From assembly GCF_009184905.1 (NCBI RefSeq), contig NZ_WESC01000017.1:30140-94139 (forward strand): DNA of 64,000 nt, written 5' to 3'. The DNA is from Parvibaculum sedimenti (GTDB lineage: Bacteria > Pseudomonadota > Alphaproteobacteria > Parvibaculales > Parvibaculaceae). Under the pieces are notes generated by a model. That model was not told the DNA's origin, made no database searches, and worked only from the letters and a program-made list of their open reading frames with translations. Position numbers and translations under genes: made by a program. The stretch's first letter is position 1; the number at the start of each line of letters is the position of its first letter. Shown here one piece after another: positions 49,560 through 58,692 of the stretch.

Positions 49560-50570
49560 TTACTTTACACCGAAGCCCTTATCGACGAACTGGAGCGTGT
49601 AGGCGGACTTGGGATCCATGCCTTCCTTGGCGAGACCAGACGCCTGCATCTGCTTGAAGATCGCAGCCCACTTCTCATCCGTCATGGCGCCGATGCCGAG
49701 CTTCTTCGTGTCGCCCGAGTCGACGATGCCGTACTGGATCATCAGCTCGCGCGCCTTCTTCATCACCTCGAGCTTCATGTCGGGGTTGTCCTTCTGGATC
49801 AGCGCATAAGCCTTGCTCGGATCCTGGGTCAGGAAGCTGATCCAGCCCTCGACCGACGCCTTGATGAAGCGCTCGATCACGTCGGGCTTCTTCTCGATCA
49901 TGTCCTTGCGGGCCGAGAGGATCGAGGCATAGTCGTTGAAGCCGTTGTCGGCGAGCAGGAAGACTTGCGGATGGGCGCCTTCAAGTTCGACCGTGTAAGG
50001 CTCCGAGCTCACATAACCCTGCTCGATGGCATTCTTGTCGGCCAGGTACGGGCCCTGGTTGAAAGTGTAGGGGCGCATCTGGTCGTCGGTGAAGCCGAAG
50101 TTGGAACGCAGCCACGGCCAGTAGGAATCCTGCGCGTAGGACGACACCATGATCGGCTTGCCCTTCATGTCGGCGAGCGACTTGAGGCCGGCTTCCTTGT
50201 GCGCCATCAGGATGGTCGGGTTCTTCTGATAGAAGGCGGCAACTGCGATAACCGGGATGCCTTCCTTCGTGTAGATGATCGGCAGATAGGCCGAGGAGAG
50301 ACTGGCGAGATCGAGCGCGCCGGTGGCGACGAGCTGCGGATTGTTGACCTGCGGACCGCCGGGAACGATTTCGACGTCGAGGCCGTATTTCTCGTAAATG
50401 CCGAGCGCCTTCGCCTGATAGAAACCGCCATGCTCGGCTTCAGCGATCCAGTCCGTGCCGAACTTCACCTTGTCGAGCGCCTGCGCCTCGCCGCCCAAAA
50501 GGCCCGCAGCCATGGCCACGGCCCCGATCAAAGCCGCACGTCCGAAAGACGTGAACAGTCTCGATTTCAT
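49560..50570 (-). CDS. NMT1/THI5-like ABC substrate-binding protein
   Basis: 336 residues. The signal peptide (RAALIGAVAMAAGLLGGEAQA) is followed by VKFGTDWIAEAEHGGFYQAKALG and LDVEIVPGGPQVNNPQLVATGALD, as in NMT1/THI5-like periplasmic binding proteins for pyrimidine, taurine or nitrate-type ligands. It is the receptor for the ATPase/permease pair 5 kb away in the same cluster, on the other strand. A TTGCATACAA site lies about 180 bp upstream of its start. The start MKSRLFTSFG at 50570 is a clear choice. Confidence 0.93.
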   Translation of the reverse strand: MKSRLFTSFGRAALIGAVAMAAGLLGGEAQALDKVKFGTDWIAEAEHGGFYQAKALGIYEKYGLDVEIVPGGPQVNNPQLVATGALDLASLSSAYLPIIYTKEGIPVIAVAAFYQKNPTILMAHKEAGLKSLADMKGKPIMVSSYAQDSYWPWLRSNFGFTDDQMRPYTFNQGPYLADKNAIEQGYVSSEPYTVELEGAHPQVFLLADNGFNDYASILSARKDMIEKKPDVIERFIKASVEGWISFLTQDPSKAYALIQKDNPDMKLEVMKKARELMIQYGIVDSGDTKKLGIGAMTDEKWAAIFKQMQASGLAKEGMDPKSAYTLQFVDKGFGVK

Positions 50571-50751
50571 CTGCTCTCACCCCGTTTTTAAAAACTCAAC
50601 GAACATGGTCGCGCCATGTTTTGTAAACCTGCGGCTGCAAGCGATATGCCATTGGATTTTGCCGGATTACTGCGCTGCTCATCATCGCGGCGACGCCGAT
50701 CGCCCGCAGTCGCGCCACTCGATGACGAAACTTTGAGCAATGCGGCGTCGC

Positions 50752-50761
50752 TTGCATACAA
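50752..50761. promoter_or_regulatory. TTGCATACAA site upstream of binding-protein gene
   Basis: TTGCATACAA at 50752-50761, about 180 bp before the leftward binding-protein start. It is identical (opposite strand) to 4443-4452 and close to 52257-52266 (TTGCATACAT) and 43847 (TTGTATACA). It may be a GntR/FCD-type operator. No such regulator gene is in the window. Confidence 0.45.
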
Positions 50762-50767
50762 AGCAGC

Positions 50768-52156
50768 TCAGCCAGCTGCATAGAGGTAGGTCTTGTCCTT
50801 CGCCGCGGTCCAGCTCGGGTCTTCCCAGGCGAGCATCTTGCCGGGATTGAGCAGACCCTTGGGGTCGGACTCGCGCTTGAAGTCGAGCTGCACGAGATCG
50901 ACTTCCTTCATGCCACCCTCTTCAAGCGTGAAGGCATGTGGGTTGAACTGCGCGCAGCCATGCTCTTCGTAGAAAGCCATGATCTCGTCGAGCCGTTCGT
51001 CGGTCGTGTAACGCACGAGCTGGATACCAAAGCAGGTGAAACCGCCGCCGGAGCGCACGAATTCGAGGTGGTGCATCACCTCATCGCCGAAATGCTCATT
51101 CATCTTCTGCACGAGTTCGACATTCTGTCCCGCCGGGAAGAAGGTCTGGAGATACGTGATCGACTTGTCGTGCTTCAGCGCCCACATGGTGGTGTGGTTC
51201 CATGTGTACTCATAGAGAGGGATTGCCTTCTCCGCTTCCACTTCGGACTGCGACTTGCGATAGACGACCTCGCCGCCGCGATCCTCCACGAGTTCGAGCA
51301 ATGCCTCGAAGGAATGGGGTGCGACCAGCGAGAAAATCGAATGCTTCCCCTCGCCGATATAGGGCTTGAGAGACTTGAAGTAGCTCTGCGGAACAGGTGA
51401 AGGCAGCAGGGCGCAGGTCTTCTTGAGAATGCCGGGACTCTCGACCAGCGCCTGGCCGAAGCGCGCGGCGGTGCCGAAATCATCGAAGGTTATGACCGTG
51501 TCGATCCAGTCATAGGCAGGCGCCAGCGGTATCTCGACTTCGGTGATGATGCCGTTCGTGCCGTAGGCGTGATTGACCTTCTGGATGTCGTCGCCGCGCA
51601 ATTCGAGGATGCGCGGATTTTCTTCCATGGTCAGCACACGAGCCGCGAGGATATTGCCGCGATCGCGCAGCAGTCCCCAGTTCGCAGCGCCGACACCGCC
51701 CGAACCGCCCGCGATGAAGCCGCCAATGGTGGCGGCACGCCGCGTGGACGGGAAGATGCGCATCTCCTGTCCCTGAGCATTTGCGGCCGCCTCGAGATCG
51801 TGGATCTTCGTGCCCGCTTTCACGCGCACCGAGCCGGGCTTCATCCAGACGATTCCGGTGATGTCGGACATGTCGAGCACGACGCCGCCCTTCATCGGCA
51901 TGGCCTGACCGTAATTGCCGGTGCCGGTGCCGCGCACGGTGAGCGGCACATTATGCTTGAAGCAGAATTTGATCGCCGTGAGCGCTTCTTCCTCGGTCCT
52001 GGGCAGCACAACGAGATCGGCCAGCACCTCATCAAAGATCGGCTTGAGGCGAGGGCTGTACCAATAGAAGTCCCTGCTGCGCTGCTTTATCCGCGTCGGG
52101 TCGGCGAAAGTTGGAATATCGCCGAGCTCGCTTGTGAAGGCCAAAAGATCACGCAT
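50768..52156 (-). CDS. FAD-binding oxidoreductase (GlcD-like)
   Basis: 462 residues. The FAD_binding_4 domain is visible as VPLTVRGTGTGNYGQAMPM and GGFIAGGSGGVGAANWG, and the C-terminal FAD-oxidase domain ends NPGKMLAWEDP, the usual GlcD/D-lactate dehydrogenase arrangement. It oxidises a hydroxyacid or similar hydroxyl group, with FAD passing electrons to the respiratory chain or oxygen. It is flanked by creatininase and binding-protein genes on the same strand, each with a gap carrying a TTGCATACA-type site. Confidence 0.9.
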   Translation of the reverse strand: MRDLLAFTSELGDIPTFADPTRIKQRSRDFYWYSPRLKPIFDEVLADLVVLPRTEEEALTAIKFCFKHNVPLTVRGTGTGNYGQAMPMKGGVVLDMSDITGIVWMKPGSVRVKAGTKIHDLEAAANAQGQEMRIFPSTRRAATIGGFIAGGSGGVGAANWGLLRDRGNILAARVLTMEENPRILELRGDDIQKVNHAYGTNGIITEVEIPLAPAYDWIDTVITFDDFGTAARFGQALVESPGILKKTCALLPSPVPQSYFKSLKPYIGEGKHSIFSLVAPHSFEALLELVEDRGGEVVYRKSQSEVEAEKAIPLYEYTWNHTTMWALKHDKSITYLQTFFPAGQNVELVQKMNEHFGDEVMHHLEFVRSGGGFTCFGIQLVRYTTDERLDEIMAFYEEHGCAQFNPHAFTLEEGGMKEVDLVQLDFKRESDPKGLLNPGKMLAWEDPSWTAAKDKTYLYAAG

Positions 52157-52256
52157 GGCAGTACCTCGTTAAAGAAACCTGCCATGCAATCCGCAAAGAC
52201 CATGCCACGTATGGGGCTCGGCAAAGCGCGGGATGTCGGACCCGCCCGCTATGCTT

Positions 52257-52266
52257 TTGCATACAT
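52257..52266. promoter_or_regulatory. TTGCATACAT site upstream of FAD oxidoreductase gene
   Basis: TTGCATACAT at 52257-52266, about 100 bp before the leftward FAD oxidoreductase start. It is a one-base variant of the site at 50752 and probably shares its regulator. Confidence 0.4.
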
Positions 52267-52281
52267 ATTGACCGACCGCGC

Positions 52282-53106
52282 TTACGCTTTAGGCAGAACC
52301 TCGCGCAGCCGGATGTTTTCCAGAGGGTAGCGGGCGATCTCACCCAGCAGCTCGACGAGGCCCGCAGCAGCGCCGTCGACAAGCAGTTTCCCCTTTTCCG
52401 CATCGGCCAGCGTCGCGTCGCCGCAAGCGCCCTGCTCGTTCAGATCCTGCGCCTGCCAACCGAAGCCGACGCCGCCCTCCGGCGTCAGCAGGCGATACTC
52501 GTTTTCCATGAGCGCGGAGAGCGAGACGAAGTTCTGCGCCTTGTCCATCCGCACGAGGCCGGGATGAAGATGCAGCATCATGGAGGTCTCGACCGCGCCG
52601 CCATGAATGCCGTGCTTCATCTCCGCATCGGAGAAGAGACCGGGCTGATGGTCGAGCTGCCACCATGCGGTCGTGACGACGAACATGCCGAGGCGGATGC
52701 GCAGATCGCGCGCGACGATGTCGACCACCTGCGGCTGACCGCCATGCGAATTGAAGATGAGCAAGCGGCGAATTCCCGCACGCGCCACGCATTCGCCGAT
52801 CTCTGTCCAGACGCGGATCAGGGTTTCCGTCGAGAGCGTGAGCGTTCCCGGAAAGGCGGCGTGCTCGTCGCTCTTTCCGATGGTCTGGGCGGGAAGCACC
52901 AGCACATCGAGTTCCTGCGGCAGAAGCGAAATCGCCTTGTCCACGATGCCTTTGTTGAGTCCTGCATCGACGAGCACGGGCAGATGCGGCCCGTGCTGCT
53001 CGGTGGCGCTGACCGGAAGCACCGCCACCACCTTGTCCTTGTCCAGCGCGTCGAAATCGCGGGTCGTCAGTTCATGCCAATAGCGCGGCTTCTTCAAGGT
53101 CGCCAT
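52282..53106 (-). CDS. Creatininase-family amidohydrolase
   Basis: 274 residues. The family signature VLPVSATEQHGPHLPVLVDA (metal-binding Glu/His/Asp) is complete, followed by TIGKSDEHAAFPGTL and LLIFNSHGGQPQVVDI, with a further Glu in HGGAVETSM. The creatininase family hydrolyses cyclic or linear amides such as creatinine, or formamide intermediates. The gene starts 1 base after the cupin stop. In this cluster it is a candidate for a C-N cleavage step. Confidence 0.92.
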   Translation of the reverse strand: MATLKKPRYWHELTTRDFDALDKDKVVAVLPVSATEQHGPHLPVLVDAGLNKGIVDKAISLLPQELDVLVLPAQTIGKSDEHAAFPGTLTLSTETLIRVWTEIGECVARAGIRRLLIFNSHGGQPQVVDIVARDLRIRLGMFVVTTAWWQLDHQPGLFSDAEMKHGIHGGAVETSMMLHLHPGLVRMDKAQNFVSLSALMENEYRLLTPEGGVGFGWQAQDLNEQGACGDATLADAEKGKLLVDGAAAGLVELLGEIARYPLENIRLREVLPKA

Positions 53107-53107
53107 C

Positions 53108-53527
53108 TCAGAGACCTCCGAAAACGGCGATATCTTCTTCGTCGAGCGTGACCGGAATACCCTTGCGGATGAGTTCCGCGAAACCCTCGTTCGGCATCAT
53201 CGTCGTCAGACAGTAGAGCTTGCCATCGCCTGTGTTCTCGACGACATGCTCGGACTTCGGCGGCAGCACGAGCACGTCGCCCGCCTTCAGCGTCGCCTCG
53301 TTACCGTCGCACCAGGCCCTGCCCTCGCCCTTCAGAACGAAAAACATTTCATAAGCGGTGTCGTGTGCATTGGGCGGCGTCTTTCCGCCCTTCTCGAACA
53401 CCTCGATGACCGTGACAAAGGACACGTTGTCGGTCGTCGGGTCCATGACCAGCGCGAAGTAATTCGTATCGTCAGGGCTGATGCGATAGCAGGGATAATC
53501 GGCAATGGATTTCTTGATAGGCAACAT
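53108..53527 (-). CDS. Single-domain cupin protein
   Basis: 139 residues from ATG 53527, with GGAG 8 bases upstream; the frame is open 39 codons earlier without a ribosome site. The cupin strands are visible: TAYEMFFVLKGEGRAWCDG, KAGDVLVLPPKSEHVVENTG. It lacks one His of a full canonical metal-binding set in the first motif (AHDTAYEMFFV), so it may bind ligand rather than catalyse. It is the first gene of the leftward half of the cluster and divergent from the CocE-like gene. Confidence 0.85.
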   Translation of the reverse strand: MLPIKKSIADYPCYRISPDDTNYFALVMDPTTDNVSFVTVIEVFEKGGKTPPNAHDTAYEMFFVLKGEGRAWCDGNEATLKAGDVLVLPPKSEHVVENTGDGKLYCLTTMMPNEGFAELIRKGIPVTLDEEDIAVFGGL

Positions 53528-53642
53528 GGGGGTACTCCGTTTTCCGGAAGCAGGAGCAAGCGCCATGCCAGCCGCGACGCGGCAAAAGGACGTGGTACGA
53601 ATCTTGTAACGTGGGGCGTGGTTCTCACGAGTGGAAGTTGCC

Positions 53643-55283
53643 ATGCGCCTGCCTTACGAAGTCGACGGTCCCGTCACACAATCCATGATCACGTCGGATG
53701 GCGTGCGCCTTGATGCGGATGTCTACAGGCCACGCGGAGAGGACGATTTTCCCGTTCTGTTGATGCGCCAGCCCTATGGCCGCAAGATCGCGGCGACCGT
53801 CGTCTACGCCCATCCCTCCTGGTATGCGGCACATGGCTATATCGTCGTTATTCAGGATGTGCGGGGACGCGGCACGTCGGAAGGAACATATCGCCTCTTC
53901 GTCGACGACGTGCGCGACGGCGGCGAGACGGTCGCCTGGGCCGCGGGGCTGCCGGGCTCGACCGGCAAGGTCGGCATGTACGGCTTCTCCTATCAGGGTG
54001 TGACGCAGCTTCTTACGCTGGCGTCGGGGGCGCCGGCACTCGCGACGATCTGTCCCTCAATGTGCGGTTACGACATTTATGGAGACTGGGCCTATGAGGG
54101 CGGCGCCTTCTGCTTCTCCGGCGGCCTCGGCTGGGGTCTTCAGATGGCGGCGGAGCAGGCGCGCATCGCGGGCGACGAGAAAGCCTATCTCGCCCTCCTT
54201 TCCGCCTCCCGAAATCCTCCGCTCAACGAAGCGCGGCCTTATATGCCGAAGGTCGCCGAGGAATTCGGCGGCTATGCGCACTATCCCGACTGGGTAGCGC
54301 ATCCGACACGCGACGAATATTGGCAGGGCCTCGCGCCGCGCGATGCGCTGGCCGACAAGCCCATCAACATTCCCATGCTTCATATCGGCGGCTGGTATGA
54401 CGGATTCCTGATGGGCACGCTCGGCTTCTGGAAGGAAGCGACCCGCCGCACCTCCACTTTGCAGAAGCTCGTCATCGGCCCCTGGACGCATATTCCATGG
54501 GGCCGCGCCATCGGCGGCGTCGACATGGGCGCGAGCGCCGTCAGCACCATCGACGAGCGTCAGATCGAATGGTTCGACCATATATTGAAGGGCGCCGCTG
54601 CGCCCGCGAGGCCGGACGTCGAACTCTTCGACCTGGTCGCGCAGAAGTGGCAGGGGTTTGGCGCATGGCCGGAAGCCGCCTCGTCTCGCTTCCTTGCAAG
54701 CAAGGGCCTGTCGATGACGACCGCATCGGGCGGCCTTGGCGTCGAGAAGATGAACGACGCTGTGCCCGATCGCATCGTGCATGACCCGTGGCGGCCCGCG
54801 CCTTCGCTTGGCGGCCACAACGCCTATCCCGGCGGGATGCAGAACCGCGCCTCGCTCGACGACCGCACCGACGTTACGACCTACACGTCCACGCCGCTCG
54901 AAGCGCCGCTCGCGCTTGCGGGCGAGGTGAACGTGTCGCTCTCAGTCTCCGCCGACCAGCCGAGCTACGATATCAGCGCCATCCTGTCGCGCGTGACGCC
55001 GGGCGGGCAGGTGTTCAACCTCACGCAAGGCCATGCACGGGTCGAAGGCGCTTCGGGGGGGCTCGTGAAGGTCGCGATGCGCGCGACCTGCGCGACGCTT
55101 CAGCCGGGCGACGCGCTGCGCCTCTCGCTCGCGGCGGCTAATTACCCCGCCTTCGCGGTCAACCCGGGAACTGGCGACGCGCCTCTCGATACGAGGCTCA
55201 TCGATTGCCGCGTCACGACGCTCACGGTCGTCAGCGGCGGCGAAAGCGGTTCCTTCATCTCGCTGCCGATCCTCCCGGGTTGA
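53643..55283 (+). CDS. CocE/NonD-family hydrolase
   Basis: 546 residues from ATG 53643 (GTGGAAG just upstream). The N-terminal alpha/beta-hydrolase domain has the serine elbow GMYGFSYQGV (Ser116), the Asp of LHIGGWYDGF and the His of GPWTHIPWG. The C-terminal jelly-roll domain (YTSTPLEAPLALAGEV onward) is typical of X-prolyl dipeptidyl aminopeptidase/cocaine esterase types. It hydrolyses an ester or amide; no signal peptide is apparent. It is divergent from the cupin gene by 115 bases and marks the right end of the catabolic cluster. The substrate is unknown. Confidence 0.9.
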   Translation: MRLPYEVDGPVTQSMITSDGVRLDADVYRPRGEDDFPVLLMRQPYGRKIAATVVYAHPSWYAAHGYIVVIQDVRGRGTSEGTYRLFVDDVRDGGETVAWAAGLPGSTGKVGMYGFSYQGVTQLLTLASGAPALATICPSMCGYDIYGDWAYEGGAFCFSGGLGWGLQMAAEQARIAGDEKAYLALLSASRNPPLNEARPYMPKVAEEFGGYAHYPDWVAHPTRDEYWQGLAPRDALADKPINIPMLHIGGWYDGFLMGTLGFWKEATRRTSTLQKLVIGPWTHIPWGRAIGGVDMGASAVSTIDERQIEWFDHILKGAAAPARPDVELFDLVAQKWQGFGAWPEAASSRFLASKGLSMTTASGGLGVEKMNDAVPDRIVHDPWRPAPSLGGHNAYPGGMQNRASLDDRTDVTTYTSTPLEAPLALAGEVNVSLSVSADQPSYDISAILSRVTPGGQVFNLTQGHARVEGASGGLVKVAMRATCATLQPGDALRLSLAAANYPAFAVNPGTGDAPLDTRLIDCRVTTLTVVSGGESGSFISLPILPG

Positions 55284-56486
55284 TCACTCGTAGCGCAGCG
55301 CCGCGATGGGGTCGAGGCGCGCTGCGTTGCGGGCCGGGAAATAGCCGAAGACAACGCCGACGGCCGCAGAAAAAACGAAAGCGACGCCGATGATCCAGAG
55401 GTTGAGCACGAAGGGAATGCCGACCATCGGCGCGACAAAGGCGGAAATCGTGAGACCGATAAGGATGCCCACGACGCCGCCCGCGAGCGAAAGCGATCCC
55501 GCTTCGACGAGAAACTGAAGCAGCACTTCGCGCTCATAGGCGCCGATGGCGAGCCGAATGCCGATCTCGCGGGTTCGCTCCGTCACCGAGACGAGCATGA
55601 TGTTCATGATACCGATGCCGCCGACGAGAAGGCTGATGGCCGCGACCGCGCCGAGGAAGGCCGTCAACAGCGTCGTCGTGCTTTCGACGAGGCTCGCGAT
55701 CTCGCGCATATCCTGCACCTGAAAATCGTCTTCCTTGCCGCCGACGATATGGCGGCGCTGCCGAAGCAGAGCTTCGGTCGCGGCCTTCACCTTGTCGATC
55801 GAGCCCTCGCTGCGCGCCGAGATGAAGATCATCGATACGTCATCGACGCCGGAGATTCGCCGCTGGAAGGCAAAAAGCGGCATGATGACGGTATCGTCCT
55901 GATTGTTGCCGAAGCCGGACGAGCCCTTGCTCTGGAGAAGCCCGATCACTTCGCAGGAGCCGGTCCCCAGACGAATGCGCGCGCCGATCGGGTCCTGCTG
56001 GCCGAAGAGATTGTCGCGGACCGTCGTGCCTATGATGCAGACGGTGCGTCCGGAGCGCTCTTCCGCCTCGTCGAAGAAACGTCCCTTCTCGACCGCCCAT
56101 TGCCGCGCTCCGAAATAGGCGTTGGTCGTACCCGACACGGTCGTCGTCCAGTTGGTGTTGCCATAGACAGCGCGAACCGAAGACGTCGACATGGGCGCGA
56201 CGGCCTGGATCCCGTCGATGCTGCGTTTGATCGCCTGCACGTCTTCGTTCTTGAACGGCGCGCCACCGCTGGACGGACCTGTCTGGTGCGTTCCGGGCAT
56301 GACCATGAGCAGGTTCTTGCCGAGACTTGAGATGTCGTTCGAGACTTTCTGCTTGGCGCCACCGCCCAGCGTGACCATGGCAATGACGGCGGCAACGCCG
56401 ATCATGATACCGAGCATGGTGAGCGCCGAACGCATGACGTTGCGCCGGATTTCGCGGAAGGCGAGGAGAAGCGTTTCGACAAACAT
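55284..56486 (-). CDS. MacB-like ABC transporter permease
   Basis: 400 residues from ATG 56486 (GGAG upstream; a GTG two codons earlier is less likely). An N-terminal membrane helix (SALTMLGIMIGVAAVIAM) and the FtsX-like domain with three C-terminal helices (for example LLTAFLGAVAAISLLVGGIGIMNIMLV), around a periplasmic domain, fit MacB-type permeases without a fused ATPase. With the ATPase and adaptor upstream on the strand it forms a MacAB-TolC-like export system for lipids, peptides or macrolide-like compounds. Confidence 0.9.
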   Translation of the reverse strand: MFVETLLLAFREIRRNVMRSALTMLGIMIGVAAVIAMVTLGGGAKQKVSNDISSLGKNLLMVMPGTHQTGPSSGGAPFKNEDVQAIKRSIDGIQAVAPMSTSSVRAVYGNTNWTTTVSGTTNAYFGARQWAVEKGRFFDEAEERSGRTVCIIGTTVRDNLFGQQDPIGARIRLGTGSCEVIGLLQSKGSSGFGNNQDDTVIMPLFAFQRRISGVDDVSMIFISARSEGSIDKVKAATEALLRQRRHIVGGKEDDFQVQDMREIASLVESTTTLLTAFLGAVAAISLLVGGIGIMNIMLVSVTERTREIGIRLAIGAYEREVLLQFLVEAGSLSLAGGVVGILIGLTISAFVAPMVGIPFVLNLWIIGVAFVFSAAVGVVFGYFPARNAARLDPIAALRYE

Positions 56487-56488
56487 GT

Positions 56489-57220
56489 TCACGCTCCGCC
56501 CGCAGGCGCATGGCCAGGCTGATTCTGATCCGAGGAAATCTTGCCATCGCGGAAACTCACCGACCGCCGCGCATAAAGCGCCATATCGGGCTCATGCGTC
56601 ACCATGACGACGGTGATGCCACGATCGTGGTTGAGGCGCGCGAGCAATTCCATGATCTCCTGCGAGCGATGCGAGTCGAGATTGCCGGTGGGTTCGTCGG
56701 CAAGAATGACAGCGGGATCGCTGGCGATGGCACGGGCGATGGCAACGCGCTGCTGCTGCCCGCCGGAAAGCTCCGACGCCGTGTGGCCGCCGCGATCGCC
56801 AAGGCCGACCGCCTCCAACGCTTCTTGTGCGCGGGCATGACGCGCCGCGCGGGGAACGCCGCGATAGATGAGCGGAAGCTCCACATTCTCCAGCGCCGTG
56901 GTGCGCTTCAGAAGATTGAAGCCCTGAAAGACGAAGCCGAGATGATTACGGCGCAGAAGCGCCCGCTGATCGCGGGTGAGCGACCCGACATCGACGCCGC
57001 GGAAGAGATATTGGCCGGAAGTCGGCGTATCGAGGCAGCCGATGATGTTCATGCAGGTCGATTTGCCAGATCCGCTCGGCCCCATGATGGCGACGAACTC
57101 GCCGTCATTGATGACGAGATCGACACCATCGAGCGCATGCACGGCATTCTCGCCATGCCCGTAGACCTTCGCGACCTGACGAAACTCGATCAATGCCGGA
57201 GAAACCGCAGAAACTGCCAC
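56489..57220 (-). CDS. MacB/LolD-like ABC transporter ATPase
   Basis: 243 residues starting at GTG 57220, chosen because AAGGAG lies 9 bases upstream. Walker [13 protein letters not shown]-loop FVFQGFNLL, signature [16 protein letters not shown] and Walker [13 protein letters not shown] are intact. It energises the permease encoded just downstream, whose ATG lies next to its stop. The arrangement adaptor-ATPase-permease is one operon. Confidence 0.95.
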   Translation of the reverse strand: MAVSAVSPALIEFRQVAKVYGHGENAVHALDGVDLVINDGEFVAIMGPSGSGKSTCMNIIGCLDTPTSGQYLFRGVDVGSLTRDQRALLRRNHLGFVFQGFNLLKRTTALENVELPLIYRGVPRAARHARAQEALEAVGLGDRGGHTASELSGGQQQRVAIARAIASDPAVILADEPTGNLDSHRSQEIMELLARLNHDRGITVVMVTHEPDMALYARRSVSFRDGKISSDQNQPGHAPAGGA

Positions 57221-57222
57221 GG

Positions 57223-58446
57223 CTATTTCTCCTTCGTCTTGATATCGGTGATGACGACCGTGTCAGGCGCGACGTCGCCGGCGAGAACTTCGGTCTTCTG
57301 GCCGTTGGTGAGCCCAAGCTGCAAGGGCACGGCGGTCGGTTCGCCGTCCTTCAACACCCATACATATTTCTCGACAATGCCCTTCTCCGACACACGGGCT
57401 TCAGGCGCTTTCGCATCGGGCGGAGTGAACCGCGTCGCGCCGTTGGGAACGAGCAACGCATCCTTCTTTTCCGCCGTGACGATTTCCGCCGTCGCGGTCA
57501 TGCCGGGACGCAAAAGGAGTTCCGAATTGTCGACCGTAAGCACGGCGACATAAGAGACGACATTGTTCGTCGTCGTCGAAGCATACCGGACTTTTTCAAT
57601 CGACGCCTCGAAGATGCGGTTCGGATAGGCATCGACGGTGAAAGTCGCCTTCTGTCCAGTGCGCACTTCGCCCACATCGGCCTCGTCCACCTTCACTTGC
57701 AGTTCCATGTGACGCAGATCGTCGGCAAGCGTGAAAAGCGTCGGCGTTTCGAATGTGGCGGCAACTGTCTGGCCCGGCTCGACATCGCGTTCGATGACAA
57801 CACCGTCGATGGGCGACTTGATGGTGGCCTTTGAAAGCGACGTCTCGTCGGCGGCGAGCTGCGCTTCGTAGGATTTGACCTTCGCCTTCGCGCTGGCGAG
57901 GTTCGCCTCGGCGCGCTTCAGATCGGCATAGGATGTGTCGAGTTCGAGCTTTGAAATCGCGTTCTGCTTCGAAAGGCCGCGATAGCGCTGCCACTTCGCA
58001 TTGGTCTCGATCAGCGTTGCCTCGTATTGCAGGACGGTCGCGCGCGCATCGTCGAGATTGGCCTTGGACTTTGCCACCGTCATTTCGAGCGTGGCCGTGT
58101 CGAGCTGCGCGAGAATCTGACCCTGCTTCACCTGATCATTGTAATCGACAAGAACCTTGTCGAGACGGCCGGAGACTTCGCTGCCCACCGTGACCGTCGT
58201 CACCGGCTCGACCGTGCCGGTCGCCGTCACCGTGACCTTGAGATCGCCTCGCGCCACCTTGTCGGTCACATATTCGACCGCGCCACTGCCACCGAAGAAG
58301 ATGAGCCGCACGAGAACGACGAGAACGACGAGAACGACGCCGCCGGAAAGCCACGGGCGGCGCAATATCCAGGTCCTGATCCCTTTGGCGCCCGCTTCCG
58401 GCACGAGCCCAAGGCTCTTCAATGTGTCTTCTTTCGCCTGGCTCAT
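57223..58446 (-). CDS. MacA-like periplasmic adaptor (membrane fusion protein)
   Basis: 407 residues. An N-terminal membrane anchor (LSGGVVLVVLVVLVRLIFFG) is followed by a lipoyl/barrel-sandwich domain (VGSEVSGRLDKVLVDYNDQV), a coiled-coil hairpin (residues about 120-200) and a beta-barrel domain. It links the inner-membrane ABC exporter to an outer-membrane channel. It is the first gene of the operon, with the ATPase starting 2 bases after its stop. Confidence 0.92.
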   Translation of the reverse strand: MSQAKEDTLKSLGLVPEAGAKGIRTWILRRPWLSGGVVLVVLVVLVRLIFFGGSGAVEYVTDKVARGDLKVTVTATGTVEPVTTVTVGSEVSGRLDKVLVDYNDQVKQGQILAQLDTATLEMTVAKSKANLDDARATVLQYEATLIETNAKWQRYRGLSKQNAISKLELDTSYADLKRAEANLASAKAKVKSYEAQLAADETSLSKATIKSPIDGVVIERDVEPGQTVAATFETPTLFTLADDLRHMELQVKVDEADVGEVRTGQKATFTVDAYPNRIFEASIEKVRYASTTTNNVVSYVAVLTVDNSELLLRPGMTATAEIVTAEKKDALLVPNGATRFTPPDAKAPEARVSEKGIVEKYVWVLKDGEPTAVPLQLGLTNGQKTEVLAGDVAPDTVVITDIKTKEK

Positions 58447-58692
58447 ATCGGTCGCCCGGAACGGGCTCTCCTGTCAATCATTCAAATCGGGAACGGGCCG
58501 CGCGGCCAGCAGTGACATTAACGGAAAAGCGGTCTTTTTCCGTCGCTGCGGCCCTGTTGTCAGCCACGCGCGCATAGTCTAGGACGTGCATCTCATGCGC
58601 AATAGGCCTCGCGCCGCAGGGGGTACTGTGACATTCTGGAACGGGCCGACCAAGAGCCCGCGCAATGCGAAAGACGCGAGACCGAGCTTGGC

